DNA of 45,679 nucleotides from Hyphomicrobiales bacterium (GCA_947454055.1 CANGIS010000021.1:1-45679); one strand, 5' to 3'; positions 35,713 to 45,371 are shown, counted from the first letter of the stretch. The notes: generated from the letters alone by a model not told the origin. Translations and numbers: made by a program.

Positions 35713-36717
35713 ATGGTCGCCCTTTCTGTTCTCGATCTCGTTCCTGTTCCCGAGGGGCACACGCCGGCCGATGCGTTTGCGCATACCAAAGACCTCGCCC
35801 AGCATGTCGAGCGCTTGGGCTATCAACGCTACTGGGTGGCCGAGCACCATAATATGGTGGGGATCGCGAGTGCTGCGACCTCGGTCGTGATCGGCTATAT
35901 TGCGTCCCACACCCATACCATCCGGGTAGGTGCGGGCGGCATCATGTTGCCCAACCACTCGCCGCTGGTGATTGCCGAACAGTTTGGAACGCTTGAATCG
36001 CTTTATCCCGGCCGGATCGATCTCGGCCTCGGCCGTGCACCGGGTACGGATCGCGCAACCTCGATGGCGATGCGGCGCGATATGATGGCGTCTGATCACT
36101 TTCCGGATGATGTGTTGGAACTGCAAGCGCTGCTCGGGCCGTTGCAGCCCGACCAGATGATTCAGGCCGTACCCGGCACGGGTTTGAATGTGCCGCTTTG
36201 GATTTTGGGATCGAGCCTTTATGGCGCGCAACTGGCCGCAGCCCTTGGCCTGCCCTATGCTTTCGCGTCGCATTTTTCACCCGATGCGCTTGATGATGCG
36301 CTTGCCATTTATCGCGCGCGTTTCAAACCTTCCCAGCAGGCCAAAACCTCTCATGCGATGGCGGGGGTGAATGTCATTCTGGCGGACACCGATGCTGAAG
36401 CACGCAGGCTTTTTACCTCACTGCAGCAACGCTTTACCGACATGGTGCGCGGCGCGCGCGGCTATCTCAAGCCGCCCATCGACTCCATTGAAGATTATTG
36501 GGCGCCGACCGAAAAGGTGCATGCTTCGCGTATGTTGACCTGCTCGTTTGTTGGCTCGCCCGCAACGGTAAAAGGGCAGCTTGACCGCTTTGTAGAACGC
36601 ACCGGTGTCGACGAGTTGATGGTAGCTTCCGCGATTTACGATCACGATGCCCGCTTGAAATCCTATGCCTTACTGGCCGAGCTTGAGATTGGCGAAGCGG
36701 TGGCTTCAGCGGCTTAA
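35713..36717 (+). CDS. LLM-class flavin-dependent oxidoreductase (luciferase-like monooxygenase family)
   Basis: A 334-residue TIM-barrel protein of the bacterial luciferase-like family, of the MsnO8/YhbW type. Typical segments are [13 protein letters not shown] (about 37-49), [20 protein letters not shown] (about 75-94) and [14 protein letters not shown] (about 102-115). It would use FMNH2 supplied by a separate reductase, which is not present in the window. It starts 48 bp after the GlcD-like gene. No substrate can be proposed, although the context is oxidation of small polar compounds. Confidence 0.86.
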   Translation: MVALSVLDLVPVPEGHTPADAFAHTKDLAQHVERLGYQRYWVAEHHNMVGIASAATSVVIGYIASHTHTIRVGAGGIMLPNHSPLVIAEQFGTLESLYPGRIDLGLGRAPGTDRATSMAMRRDMMASDHFPDDVLELQALLGPLQPDQMIQAVPGTGLNVPLWILGSSLYGAQLAAALGLPYAFASHFSPDALDDALAIYRARFKPSQQAKTSHAMAGVNVILADTDAEARRLFTSLQQRFTDMVRGARGYLKPPIDSIEDYWAPTEKVHASRMLTCSFVGSPATVKGQLDRFVERTGVDELMVASAIYDHDARLKSYALLAELEIGEAVASAA

Positions 36718-36810
36718 GATAGGGGAATCGTCCAATCTTGGATATTCACCGATCGTTATATAAGAGTGGCGGCATCGGGTCCGCTTTCGATGACAGGGAG
36801 ACGCGTTTTC

Positions 36811-37392
36811 ATGGCCATCGATATTGGATCAATCTTCGAAAAAATCCATGCGCTAGAAACCGAACTTGATGCAGAATTGGCGCGGCGTGCGGCGGAGTTA
36901 CGGTTTGGATTTGAGCACGGTAAAATCATCTTCGAACAAGAGGTTCTTCGTCGCCATCGTGAATTAAAAGTCAGCCTCTGGGCTTATCTCAAACGGGCCA
37001 ATATCCTCATCGTGCTGACAGCGCCGGTGATTTACAGCCTCATTATTCCGCTGGTTATTTTTGATCTCTTTTTATTCGCTTTCCAAGCAGTCTGCTTTCC
37101 GTCTTACGGCATCAAGCGCGTCAAGCGGAGCGACTATGTCGTGTTTGATCGTCACCATTTGGCTTACTTAAATATCATTGAAAAAATCAACTGCGCGTTC
37201 TGTTCCTATGCCAACGGATTGATTGCCTATGCCCGCGAAATTGCGTCGCTGACGGAAGCCTATTGGTGCCCGATCAAGCATGCCAAACGTCTGCAGGGGC
37301 TCCATCCGCGCTATAAGGATTTTGCCGATTTCGGCGATGCCGCTGCCCATGCGCGACACGTCGAAACGTTTTATAAAAAAATCGGCGAATAG
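36811..37392 (+). CDS. Conserved membrane protein of unknown function with a Cys/His motif
   Basis: A 193-residue protein with a helical, charged N-terminus (residues 1-55), one long or two closely spaced hydrophobic segments (about 62-95), and a conserved-looking C-terminal part. That part has the pattern Cys128-x2-Cys131 (INCAFCSYANGL) and Cys153/His157 (YWCPIKHA). Four such ligands would suit a metal centre or a redox pair, but nothing proves it. I do not recognise a named family. AGGGAG lies 10 bases upstream of the ATG at 36811; the frame is open to 36766. It is the last gene of the plus-strand group and ends 2 bp from the convergent FAD dehydrogenase. Confidence 0.68.
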   Translation: MAIDIGSIFEKIHALETELDAELARRAAELRFGFEHGKIIFEQEVLRRHRELKVSLWAYLKRANILIVLTAPVIYSLIIPLVIFDLFLFAFQAVCFPSYGIKRVKRSDYVVFDRHHLAYLNIIEKINCAFCSYANGLIAYAREIASLTEAYWCPIKHAKRLQGLHPRYKDFADFGDAAAHARHVETFYKKIGE

Positions 37393-37394
37393 AC

Positions 37395-39812
37395 TTAAGA
37401 GCGAAGCTTCACACCATCGGGATCAAAGGGCGGACAAGCCAGCACGCGCGCCCGATGAGGCCTGCCCAGAATGGCGACATCAAGCTCGGTGCCGGGCGCG
37501 CAATAAGCCGTTTTGAGATAGGCGATGGCCAGTGATTTTTGAACGCTATACCCATAGGTGCCGGAACTGACCTGTCCTGCCGGTGTGCCATCGGTCAAAA
37601 AGATCGGCTCCCCGCCGGTGGCGTCTGCTTCCTCCGCATCGATCTCCAGCATGACCATACGGTCGCGGGCGGGAAGCTCGGCGATTTTCTCCCACGCGGC
37701 TTTGTTGAGAAAGTCCTTGTCCGCTTTGATCAAGCGATTAAGACCGCTTTCGTGGGGCCAATATTCAGGGCTGTAATCCCGCCCCCAACTGCCATAGCCC
37801 TTCTCGACGCGCAGGCTCATCAACGCGCGGGAGCCGACGGGGCCGGCGCCCAAAGGCGCGCCAGCAGCAAGCAGGGCATCATAAAGCTGGACCTGATCGC
37901 TCTCATGGCAATGAAGCTCCCAGCCGAGATCACCCGTAAGCGACACGCGGAGCGCAACCGTATCAACGCCTGCGACCACCATCCGTTGCGACCGCATGAA
38001 GGGGAAAGCCTCGTTGGAAAGATCCGCAGCTGTCAGGCCTTGCAGCAAAGCGCGGGACTTCGGACCGGCGACATTGAAGCCACCCATGACTTCCGTCACG
38101 GAGCGGAACTTGGTATCCTTTGGTAACGGAACGTCCCGGAAGAAGCGCTGATGGAACCGCTCCGCCATGCCGGATCCGATGATCATGAAGTCATCGTTTG
38201 CCAGCCGCGTGATGGTGAAATCACCGGCAATTCCGCCGCGTTTTCCGATCAAAGGGGTGAGGCAGGAACGCCCGATCTCGCGCGGCATCCGGTTGGCGAA
38301 AAGCGCGTTGAGCCATTTTTCAGCACCCGGTCCTTTAACCTCGTATTTGGCAAAATTTGAAATATCGATGATACCCGCATGTTCCCGCAGCATCCGCGCT
38401 TCGCGGCCAACCGGCGCCCACCAATTCTGTCGCGTGAACCCGATGGTTTCTTCCCTCGGCTCGTCGCCTTTCGAAAACCACAACGGATGCTCCCAGCCGA
38501 AATTGAGGCCGAAAACCGCGCCCATATCCTTCTGCTTGGCATAGACCGGACGGGTACGCACGGGCCTGCCCGCAGCCCGCTCCTCGTTGGGGAAATGGAT
38601 TTTAAAGCGGTTGGCATATTGATCGCGCACGCGCGCTTTGGTGAAATCGCGGTCAGCCCATTGGCCGAAGCGCGCCAAATCCCACGCGAACATATCGAGC
38701 GAGGGCTCGCCCTCGATCATCCATTCCGCCGCCAATTTGCCGAGCCCGCCCGATTGCGAAAAGCCCGGAATAATCCCGCAGCAGCAGAAATAATTTTTCA
38801 ATTCCGGCACAGGGCCAAACAGCGCCGCGCTATCGGGCGACCAGATCATCGGGCCATTGATGACCCGCTTGATGCCGGTCTCGCCAATGGCAGGGACGCG
38901 ATCAATCGCGCGCATCATATTGGGCTCGATGCGCTCCAGATCATCGGGGAACAGCTCATGGCCGAAATCGAGCGGCGTGCCGTTCTCGGCCCAAAACTTC
39001 ATGTCGCGCTCGTAAGCGCCCACCAGCAAGCCCTGACCTTCCTGACGCAGATAATATTCGCCATCGCGATCCGCGATCGACGGCAGACGGCGATCCAGTG
39101 CGGCAATTTGAGAAATGGTTTCGGTGACAAGATATTGGTGCTCGGTCGGCAGCAACGGCAAGGTCAGGTCAACCATGGCAGCGACTTCGCGCGCCCAAAG
39201 ACCTGCGGCATTGATGACCCATTGTGTGCGAATATCGCCGTTCGGTGTCCGCACGATCCAGCTGCCATCTGCCTGCGCCTCTGTGGCGGTCACCGGCGTA
39301 AAGCGATAGATTTCAGCGCCGCGTTGTCTTGCGCCCGCCGCATAGGCTGCGGTTACGCCTGACGGATCGACATTGCCGCCATCGGGCTCATACATGATGC
39401 AGCGGATGCCATCGAAATTGGCGAGCGGATGCAGGCGTTCGGCCTCGGCCCGACTGACTTCGTAAAAATTCATGCCGTAACGTTTGGCTTTCGCGGCCTG
39501 CAGGCGTAGCTGATGCTCGCGTGCCTCTGTCTGCGCGAGATAGAGCGAGCCGGGCTGAAACACGCCGCAGCCTTGGCCGGTCTCGGCCTCGAGCTCCTTG
39601 TAGAGCGTCATCGTGTAATGTTGAAGGCGGCTGATATTGGTTGAATCATGCAGGCCATGAATATTGGCCGCCGCGTGCCAGGTGGAACCGCTGGTCAGCT
39701 CGTCGCGTTCAAGCAGCACCACATCCGACCAGCCGAGCTTGGCGAGGTGGTACAGGATGGAGCAGCCGATCACACCGCCTCCGATGACGACGGCTTGGGC
39801 ATGGGTACGCAT
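37395..39812 (-). CDS. FAD dehydrogenase with GcvT/aminomethyltransferase domain (dimethylglycine/sarcosine dehydrogenase family)
   Basis: An 805-residue two-part enzyme. The N-terminal DAO-type FAD domain (about 1-370) has VVIGGGVIGCSILYHL and SGSTWHAA, whose His46 is the family's covalent FAD attachment site. A middle FAO-type domain follows, then GcvT (about 430-690) and GcvT C-terminal barrel (about 700-800). Family enzymes oxidise N-methyl groups and pass formaldehyde to tetrahydrofolate as methylene-THF. Its ATG at 39812 overlaps the MttB-family stop by one base (TGATG), so they are coupled. An in-frame GTG at 39815 is possible, but GGAG suits the ATG better. The substrate is not determinable. 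Confidence 0.88.
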   Translation of the reverse strand: MRTHAQAVVIGGGVIGCSILYHLAKLGWSDVVLLERDELTSGSTWHAAANIHGLHDSTNISRLQHYTMTLYKELEAETGQGCGVFQPGSLYLAQTEAREHQLRLQAAKAKRYGMNFYEVSRAEAERLHPLANFDGIRCIMYEPDGGNVDPSGVTAAYAAGARQRGAEIYRFTPVTATEAQADGSWIVRTPNGDIRTQWVINAAGLWAREVAAMVDLTLPLLPTEHQYLVTETISQIAALDRRLPSIADRDGEYYLRQEGQGLLVGAYERDMKFWAENGTPLDFGHELFPDDLERIEPNMMRAIDRVPAIGETGIKRVINGPMIWSPDSAALFGPVPELKNYFCCCGIIPGFSQSGGLGKLAAEWMIEGEPSLDMFAWDLARFGQWADRDFTKARVRDQYANRFKIHFPNEERAAGRPVRTRPVYAKQKDMGAVFGLNFGWEHPLWFSKGDEPREETIGFTRQNWWAPVGREARMLREHAGIIDISNFAKYEVKGPGAEKWLNALFANRMPREIGRSCLTPLIGKRGGIAGDFTITRLANDDFMIIGSGMAERFHQRFFRDVPLPKDTKFRSVTEVMGGFNVAGPKSRALLQGLTAADLSNEAFPFMRSQRMVVAGVDTVALRVSLTGDLGWELHCHESDQVQLYDALLAAGAPLGAGPVGSRALMSLRVEKGYGSWGRDYSPEYWPHESGLNRLIKADKDFLNKAAWEKIAELPARDRMVMLEIDAEEADATGGEPIFLTDGTPAGQVSSGTYGYSVQKSLAIAYLKTAYCAPGTELDVAILGRPHRARVLACPPFDPDGVKLRS

Positions 39813-41350
39813 CACGGTTCTCCGCTTCCAATTTCTTCCCGACGATGGGCGACGTAGGCATCAAGCTCCTCGCGGATGGCTTCGTCGAGCACCGGCTCTT
39901 GATAGTCACGCAATGCTTGTTGCCATAGACCCGTGGCGCGCTCCAACGCATCGTGCGCGCCTGCGGCTTGCCATGCGCCATGGTTTTGCCAATCCGACAG
40001 CATGGGTTGATAAAACGCGTTTTCGTACCGCGACATCGTGTGCTCGGCGCCAAAGAAATGGCCGCCTGCGGGCACCGATTTGATCGCCTCAAAGCCGAGA
40101 TCATCTTCGCTAAACGGCAGGGGCGCCAAAAATTCCATCATGTTTTGCAGTATTTCGACGTCGAGAATGAGCTTCTCGTAAGACGCCGTCAGCCCGCCTT
40201 CGAGCCATCCTGCCGCATGATAGATCATGTTCGCGCCGCCCAAGACGGCTCCCCATGTTGCCATGCCCGTCTCGTATGTCGCTTGCAGATCAACTGCGTT
40301 CGACGCGTTGGAATTGGAGCTGCGATAGGGCAAGCCATAACGCCGCGCCAATTGCCCGCCAATGACATTCGCCTTGGTATTCTCAGGCGTGCCAAAGGCC
40401 GGTGCGCCGGAGCGCATATCGACATTCGAGGTAAAGCCGCCATACATCACCGGCGTGCCGGGATTGATCAATTGCGTCAGTGCCACGCCAAACAAAGCCT
40501 CGGCGTTTTGTTGCGCGAGTGCCGCGGCCAACGTCACCGGCGTCATCGCGCCCATCAAGGTGAACGGCGTGATGGTGACGGGTTGGCCGTGCTCGGCCAT
40601 CGCGGTCAAGCCATCGGTCATCGCGTCATCGAGCAGGCGCGGCGAGTTGACCGAAATAATGGTGATAACGCCCGGCGATGCCCGCATCTCGTCGAGCGAA
40701 ATGCCGCGCGAAATTGCCATCATCCTGATGCCATCAATCGCCCTGCCCCGACCAATCGCCGTGCAGTGAAACGACCGGTCGCTCAGTGTCAGATTGGCGC
40801 GGTAGGTATCGAGATGGCGAGAATTGGCGGGCAGTTCCGTGGGGGCCACCACCTGATTGCCGATGATGTGGATGGCGTTGAAATGATGCGCCAGCCGGAT
40901 GAAGTTTTGATAATCGGCGAGGTTGCCCGGACGTCGCCCATGGATGCGATCATGCACATTGGGAGGACCGGCCACGAGGCCAAAAACGAGCGAATTACCG
41001 CCAAGGATAAGTTGTCTGGCCGGATTGCGGCTCCTCAGCGTAAACGAGGAAGGCGCTGATTGGATCGCTGCCATGATGAGGCTTTCATCGGCGCGGATCA
41101 CCTGCTCGGAGCGGTCGACGCGGGCACCGGCTTTTTCAAAAAGGTCCATCACCTTTTCGCTCATCACCTTGATGCCAAGCTCGGACAGGATGCGCATCGA
41201 GGTGCGGTGCAGCCCGTCCATCTGCTCCTCGTTGAGGATGTCGAGCGGCTTATAGGTATTGTGCACCGCGCGCCAGGGCAGCTGCGGAATACCCGAATGA
41301 CTGCGGCCAGCACGCCCCTTGCGCCCTCCGCCGCGACCTTCTTGTGTCAT
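39812..41350 (-). CDS. MttB-family (trimethylamine methyltransferase-like) protein, non-pyrrolysine
   Basis: A 512-residue member of the MttB superfamily (about residues 45-490 form the TIM barrel). No in-frame amber is present, so it is a non-pyrrolysine member, like the MtgB, MtpB and MtcB group that demethylates quaternary amines through a corrinoid protein in anaerobes. The basic Gly/Arg-rich N-terminus (MTQEGRGGGRKGRAGR) is typical of the alphaproteobacterial members, whose substrates are unknown. The start at 41350 is chosen for this reason; a TTG at 41392 and ATG at 41365 are open. No corrinoid protein is in the window. It precedes and is coupled to the GcvT-fused dehydrogenase. Confidence 0.85.
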   Translation of the reverse strand: MTQEGRGGGRKGRAGRSHSGIPQLPWRAVHNTYKPLDILNEEQMDGLHRTSMRILSELGIKVMSEKVMDLFEKAGARVDRSEQVIRADESLIMAAIQSAPSSFTLRSRNPARQLILGGNSLVFGLVAGPPNVHDRIHGRRPGNLADYQNFIRLAHHFNAIHIIGNQVVAPTELPANSRHLDTYRANLTLSDRSFHCTAIGRGRAIDGIRMMAISRGISLDEMRASPGVITIISVNSPRLLDDAMTDGLTAMAEHGQPVTITPFTLMGAMTPVTLAAALAQQNAEALFGVALTQLINPGTPVMYGGFTSNVDMRSGAPAFGTPENTKANVIGGQLARRYGLPYRSSNSNASNAVDLQATYETGMATWGAVLGGANMIYHAAGWLEGGLTASYEKLILDVEILQNMMEFLAPLPFSEDDLGFEAIKSVPAGGHFFGAEHTMSRYENAFYQPMLSDWQNHGAWQAAGAHDALERATGLWQQALRDYQEPVLDEAIREELDAYVAHRREEIGSGEP

Positions 41351-41424
41351 GATAGGCGCTACCATCCCAACTCTATGGTGCGTAGTAGACAATGAATATC
41401 GATGAAACGCAAAGCTTTAAGCCC

Positions 41425-42912
41425 TTAGGACAGCGTGCGTCTTACCGCATCCTGCCAGCCCGCGACGAGACGCTGGCGGGTATCGACATCCAGCTTCGGA
41501 TCAAATCGGCGTTCACATTTCCAGTCTGCCATGAACGCGGCGGGCTTTGGGCAAAGGCCTGCGGAGAGGCCTGCAAGATAGGCGGCACCCAACGCCGTTG
41601 TCTCCATGATCTCGGGTCGATCCACCGGCGCATCGAGGATGTCGGCGAGCCGCTGCATCGTCCAATCGGACGCCGTCATGCCGCCATCGACCCGCAACAC
41701 GGTTTTGGTTTGGGAAGCCGTCGACCAATCCGCCCGCATCGCCTTCATCAAATCCAGCGTTTGAAAGCAAACCGCTTCCAGCGCTGCGCGCGCAAATTCA
41801 CGCGGGCCGGTATTGCGTGTCAGCCCGAACATCGCACCCCGCGCTTTGGCATCCCAATAGGGCGCCCCAAGGCCGACAAAAGCGGGGACCAGATAAACCT
41901 GCTGATCGGGATCGGCAGCCTCGGCCAACGGGCCTGCCTCGGCTGCGTGTTCAATGAGGTTGAGACCATCGCGCAGCCATTGCACGGCAGCGCCCGCAAT
42001 AAAGATGGAGCCTTCGAGCGCATAGGTTCGCTTGCCATCGAGTTGATAGGCAAGGGTGGTGAGAAGCCGGTTGTTGGAGCGCAACGCCGTATCACCCGTA
42101 TTGAGCAACGCGAAACAACCGGTGCCATAGGTCGATTTCATCATGCCCGGCTCGAAACAGGCCTGCCCCATGGTGGCTGCGTGCTGATCGCCCGCGATGC
42201 CGCGAATGGCGATGGGACCGCCGAAAAGCTCCGGCTCGGTGTCGCCATAATGGAACGAGCAATCGCGGATCTCGGGGAGCAAAGCGCACGGCACTTTTAA
42301 AAGGGTTAGAAGCTCGTCATCCCACTCGCCCGTATGAATGTTGCACAGCATGGTGCGGGAAGCGTTGGTGGCGTCGGTGGCATGAACTTTTCCGCCCGTC
42401 AGGCGCCAGAGCAGGAACGTATCCACCGTGCCGAATGCCAATTCGCCCCGCTCGGCCCGCCGACGCGCGCCGGGGACGGCATCGAGAATCGCGCTGATTT
42501 TGGTGCCTGAAAAATAGGGATCGAGCAGAAGGCCGGTTTTGGCCGCGACCATCGGCTCATGGCCTTCGGCTTTTAGGCGCTCGCAGTGATCCGCCGTACG
42601 GCGGTCCTGCCAGACAATCGCGCGGTGAATGGCTTTACCCGTCGCCCGATCCCAGATCAGCGTTGTCTCGCGCTGATTGGTAATGCCGATGGCGGCAATG
42701 TCGCTGGCCGTTGCATCCGTCTGCGCCATGGCCTTGCGGCAGACCTCGACCACGCTGTCCCACAGCTCTTCCGGCTCGTGTTCCACCCAGCCCGAAGCGG
42801 GGAAATGCTGGGTAAATTCCTGCTGTGCGATCGTTTTAACCGATAAATCGCCGGCAAACAGCACGGCGCGCGAGGAGGTGGTGCCTTGGTCAATAGCGAG
42901 CAGATAGGACAT
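41425..42912 (-). CDS. glpK: Glycerol kinase
   Basis: A 495-residue FGGY kinase that phosphorylates glycerol to sn-glycerol-3-phosphate using ATP. Motifs are [12 protein letters not shown] (residues 8-19), [17 protein letters not shown], the glycerol-binding IVWQDRRT and the C-terminal [20 protein letters not shown]. Length is that of classical GlpK. Erythritol kinase EryA is a relative but differs in these motifs, so glycerol is the best call. It follows hemN by 106 bp and precedes the MttB-family gene by 74 bp, all on the minus strand. A GlpD-like gene lies about 7 kb away on the opposite strand. Confidence 0.93.
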   Translation of the reverse strand: MSYLLAIDQGTTSSRAVLFAGDLSVKTIAQQEFTQHFPASGWVEHEPEELWDSVVEVCRKAMAQTDATASDIAAIGITNQRETTLIWDRATGKAIHRAIVWQDRRTADHCERLKAEGHEPMVAAKTGLLLDPYFSGTKISAILDAVPGARRRAERGELAFGTVDTFLLWRLTGGKVHATDATNASRTMLCNIHTGEWDDELLTLLKVPCALLPEIRDCSFHYGDTEPELFGGPIAIRGIAGDQHAATMGQACFEPGMMKSTYGTGCFALLNTGDTALRSNNRLLTTLAYQLDGKRTYALEGSIFIAGAAVQWLRDGLNLIEHAAEAGPLAEAADPDQQVYLVPAFVGLGAPYWDAKARGAMFGLTRNTGPREFARAALEAVCFQTLDLMKAMRADWSTASQTKTVLRVDGGMTASDWTMQRLADILDAPVDRPEIMETTALGAAYLAGLSAGLCPKPAAFMADWKCERRFDPKLDVDTRQRLVAGWQDAVRRTLS

Positions 42913-42926
42913 GGGCTAGCGGGTTC

Positions 42927-42941
42927 CGGTGATCGTCACCG
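42927..42941. promoter_or_regulatory. Perfect inverted repeat upstream of glpK
   Basis: CGGTGA (42927-42932) and TCACCG (42936-42941) form a perfect 6-bp palindrome with a 3-base centre, starting 15 bp upstream of the glpK ATG. It lacks a T-run, so a terminator for hemN is unlikely. It may be an operator near the glpK start, but short GC-rich palindromes are common. Confidence 0.25.
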
Positions 42942-43018
42942 ATCATGCGCGCCAGTGAACCCGAATGGCAAGATCACCCGCCATCCGACGGTCCGTTACC
43001 AACGACGGAATTCAGCCG

Positions 43019-44365
43019 TCAGACGGCAGCTGCGTGCCGCGCGCCGTCGGAGGTGAGCCAGGCATCGAAGGCCGAGGCAACCGAACGCACCGCCATACGG
43101 GCCTCGTCCGGAACGCTTACCCGCCAGCCTTCGATCTCAACCATGCCGTCAGCGGCATAGACCTCTAGCCGCTCCAGCGCCGGCATAAAGATGGCCGGAT
43201 CGGCTTGATAGCGGGCAGCCATAGCGTCGAGATCCACGCTCAAATCGCACATCAACCGTTCGATCACAGCGCGGCGGAGGCGATCTTCCTCGATCAACTC
43301 GATGCCCCGATAAACGCTGGATTGACCACCTTGCGCAAGTGCGGACCAGCGCCTCACATCCGGCTCGTTTTGGGCATAGCCTTGCGCCGTTTCCGAAATG
43401 GCGCTGGGGCCGAACGAGATCAGCGTTTCAGCCAGATCGGTCGTATAGCCCTGAAAATTCCGGCGAAGGGTTCCGCTTTTGGCGGCCAGCGCCAAGGCAT
43501 CGTCAGGGCGGGCGAAATGATCAATGCCGATGGGCTCGTAGACCGCTTCCAACGCCGCCCGCGCAGCGGATGCCAATACCGCGCGTTCGGATTGACCCGG
43601 CAACGTATAACGCTCCAAGGCCTTTTGATATTTTTTCATCCACGGCACATGGGCGTAGCCAAACAGCGCGATGCGGGCCGGATCAAGCGCCAATACCTCG
43701 GCAATGGTTTTCTCCATGGTCGCAACACTTTGCAGGGGCAGGCCATAGAGAAGGTCAAAATTGATCGCCTCGATGCCATTGGCGCGGAGCCGTTCAACCG
43801 CACGCGTAACCGTGGCCAAAGGCTGGATTCGATGAATGGCCTTTTGTACCTGAGGATCAAGATCCTGCACGCCGATGCTGGCGCGATCAATGCCGCGCGC
43901 CGCATAGGCCTTCACCCGATCAAGATCGAGGCCACGCGGGTCAAGCTCGATGGCGCGTTCGGCTTGGGGGGCAAAATCAAAGCGGGCTTCGATCGCATCC
44001 ATCAGGCGGTGAAACGCCTCAACCGGCAATGTATTAGGCGATCCGCCGCCGAAATGCAGATGCGAAACTTTGGCCCTCCCGGGCAGAAGGTCCGCCGTGC
44101 GCGTAATCTCGCGCAACAACAGATCGAGATAGTCGGCGACCGGAGCATCCGTCTTGATGATGTCGGTATTGCATCCGCAATACCAGCACAGCTTCGCGCA
44201 AAACGGCACATGGACATAAAGGGATACCGGCTTGGTCAAATCGGTTTCCCCCAGCCATGCGTCCCATCGGGTTCCGTCAATCCCCGCATGGAAATGCGGA
44301 GCGGTGGGATAACTTGTGTAACGCGGAACCCGCGCATCGAGATGAGCCAGCCATGAATTTTTCAT
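43019..44365 (-). CDS. hemN: Oxygen-independent coproporphyrinogen III oxidase (radical SAM)
   Basis: A 448-residue radical SAM enzyme converting coproporphyrinogen III to protoporphyrinogen IX when oxygen is low. The iron-sulfur motif is FCAKLCWYCGC with Cys56, Cys60 and Cys63, and Cys65 follows as in true HemN. YVHVPFC and RASIGVQDLDPQVQKAIHR are family segments. Length is typical of HemN rather than of the shorter HemW-like proteins. It converts the window's redox theme to heme synthesis. The ActR/RegA-type regulator at the left side could be upstream in control, but no binding site was recognised. Confidence 0.95.
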   Translation of the reverse strand: MKNSWLAHLDARVPRYTSYPTAPHFHAGIDGTRWDAWLGETDLTKPVSLYVHVPFCAKLCWYCGCNTDIIKTDAPVADYLDLLLREITRTADLLPGRAKVSHLHFGGGSPNTLPVEAFHRLMDAIEARFDFAPQAERAIELDPRGLDLDRVKAYAARGIDRASIGVQDLDPQVQKAIHRIQPLATVTRAVERLRANGIEAINFDLLYGLPLQSVATMEKTIAEVLALDPARIALFGYAHVPWMKKYQKALERYTLPGQSERAVLASAARAALEAVYEPIGIDHFARPDDALALAAKSGTLRRNFQGYTTDLAETLISFGPSAISETAQGYAQNEPDVRRWSALAQGGQSSVYRGIELIEEDRLRRAVIERLMCDLSVDLDAMAARYQADPAIFMPALERLEVYAADGMVEIEGWRVSVPDEARMAVRSVASAFDAWLTSDGARHAAAV

Positions 44366-44429
44366 GCGCTGATTGAAACCAAGGATAGCGAGCCGCTTCC
44401 TTGATCTGGCTCAAAAACGTGAAATGCCG

Positions 44430-45371
44430 TCAGGCCGCAAACGGATCCTTGGCGAGCCCTTTGACTGCCTCGCGATATTCCGCCATCAGACGCTCGCACA
44501 GTTCGGCCGCCCCCGAAACCTCCGAAATGGCGCCGACCCCTTGGCCTGCGGACCAAATCGTTTTCCAGACCTTGGCTTCCGACGCCATGTCGAGCTTGGC
44601 GTGGTCGGGCAAATGGTCGGGATCAAGTCCAGCCGCAATAATGCTCTGGCGCATGAAATTGGCGTTCACGCCGGAAATTTTCGAGGTGTAAACGATATCG
44701 GCTGCCTGCGAATCCAGCACCATCTGGCGATAGGCAGGATCAATCATCGCTTCCCGCGTCGCTAAAAAACGTGTGCCGAGATAGGCCAGATCCGCCCCCA
44801 TCATCCGCGCGGCCGCAATATCACGCCCCGTGCTGAGCGAACCCGACAGGATGATCGTACCGGAAAACACCGATTTGATTTCATGGATCAATGCAAACGG
44901 GTTGAGATTACCGGCATGACCGCCTGCTCCTGCCGCGACACCGATCAACCCGTCGACGCCCGCCTCTCCGGCTTTCTCGGCATGGCGGCGGCTGATGATG
45001 TCGTGGAACACCAGACCGCCATAGGAATGGACCGCATCGACCACATCACGCACAGCGCCAAGCGACGTGATCACCACCGGCACACGATATTTCACGACCG
45101 TTTCAAGATCGGCCGCCAGCCGAACATTGGTTTTATGCACGATGAGATTGACGCCATAGGGTGCAGCTTGGGGAAAGGCTGCTAACCTTTCGCCAATCTC
45201 ATCAAGCCACGCCGCAAACCCCTCGGTGCTACGCTGGTTTAGAGCGGGGAATGTGCCCACAAGTCCCGAGCGGCACACTTCGACCACAAGATCGGGGCCG
45301 GATGCCAAAAACAAAGGTGCCGCAATGGCAGGCAACCGCAATTTTCCTCGTAACGACATCGGAATGGCCAT
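44430..45371 (-). CDS. Nitronate monooxygenase family protein (FMN-dependent NPD/2-nitropropane dioxygenase fold)
   Basis: A 313-residue FMN-binding TIM barrel. It shows the conserved GAGGHAGNLNPFALIHEI segment (about residues 146-163), the likely position of the catalytic His and FMN phosphate contacts, and IILSGSLSTGRDIAAARMMG. Family members oxidise alkyl nitronates or reduce quinones, or act in other flavin chemistry. AAGGA is 9 bases upstream of the ATG at 45371. It lies 64 bp before hemN on the same strand and is divergent from fhs. The specific substrate is unknown. Confidence 0.87.
   Translation of the reverse strand: MAIPMSLRGKLRLPAIAAPLFLASGPDLVVEVCRSGLVGTFPALNQRSTEGFAAWLDEIGERLAAFPQAAPYGVNLIVHKTNVRLAADLETVVKYRVPVVITSLGAVRDVVDAVHSYGGLVFHDIISRRHAEKAGEAGVDGLIGVAAGAGGHAGNLNPFALIHEIKSVFSGTIILSGSLSTGRDIAAARMMGADLAYLGTRFLATREAMIDPAYRQMVLDSQAADIVYTSKISGVNANFMRQSIIAAGLDPDHLPDHAKLDMASEAKVWKTIWSAGQGVGAISEVSGAAELCERLMAEYREAVKGLAKDPFAA

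Noticed and set aside
36721-36780. Promoter for the Cys/His membrane protein (TTGGAT to TATAAG)
   Set aside because: The spacing of the best hexamer pairs is only 13-15 bp, shorter than the usual 16-18 bp.
39812-41350. Pyrrolysine-type amber codon expected in trimethylamine methyltransferase
   Set aside because: The reading frame is open to its TGA without an in-frame TAG, so this is a non-pyrrolysine member.
43205-44356. Long plus-strand frames opposite hemN, the GcvT-fused dehydrogenase and the MttB homologue (43205-44356, 38379-39362, 39953-41059)
   Set aside because: They lie wholly inside strongly supported genes, are rich in Arg, Gln and His as shadow frames are, and lack any recognisable family.
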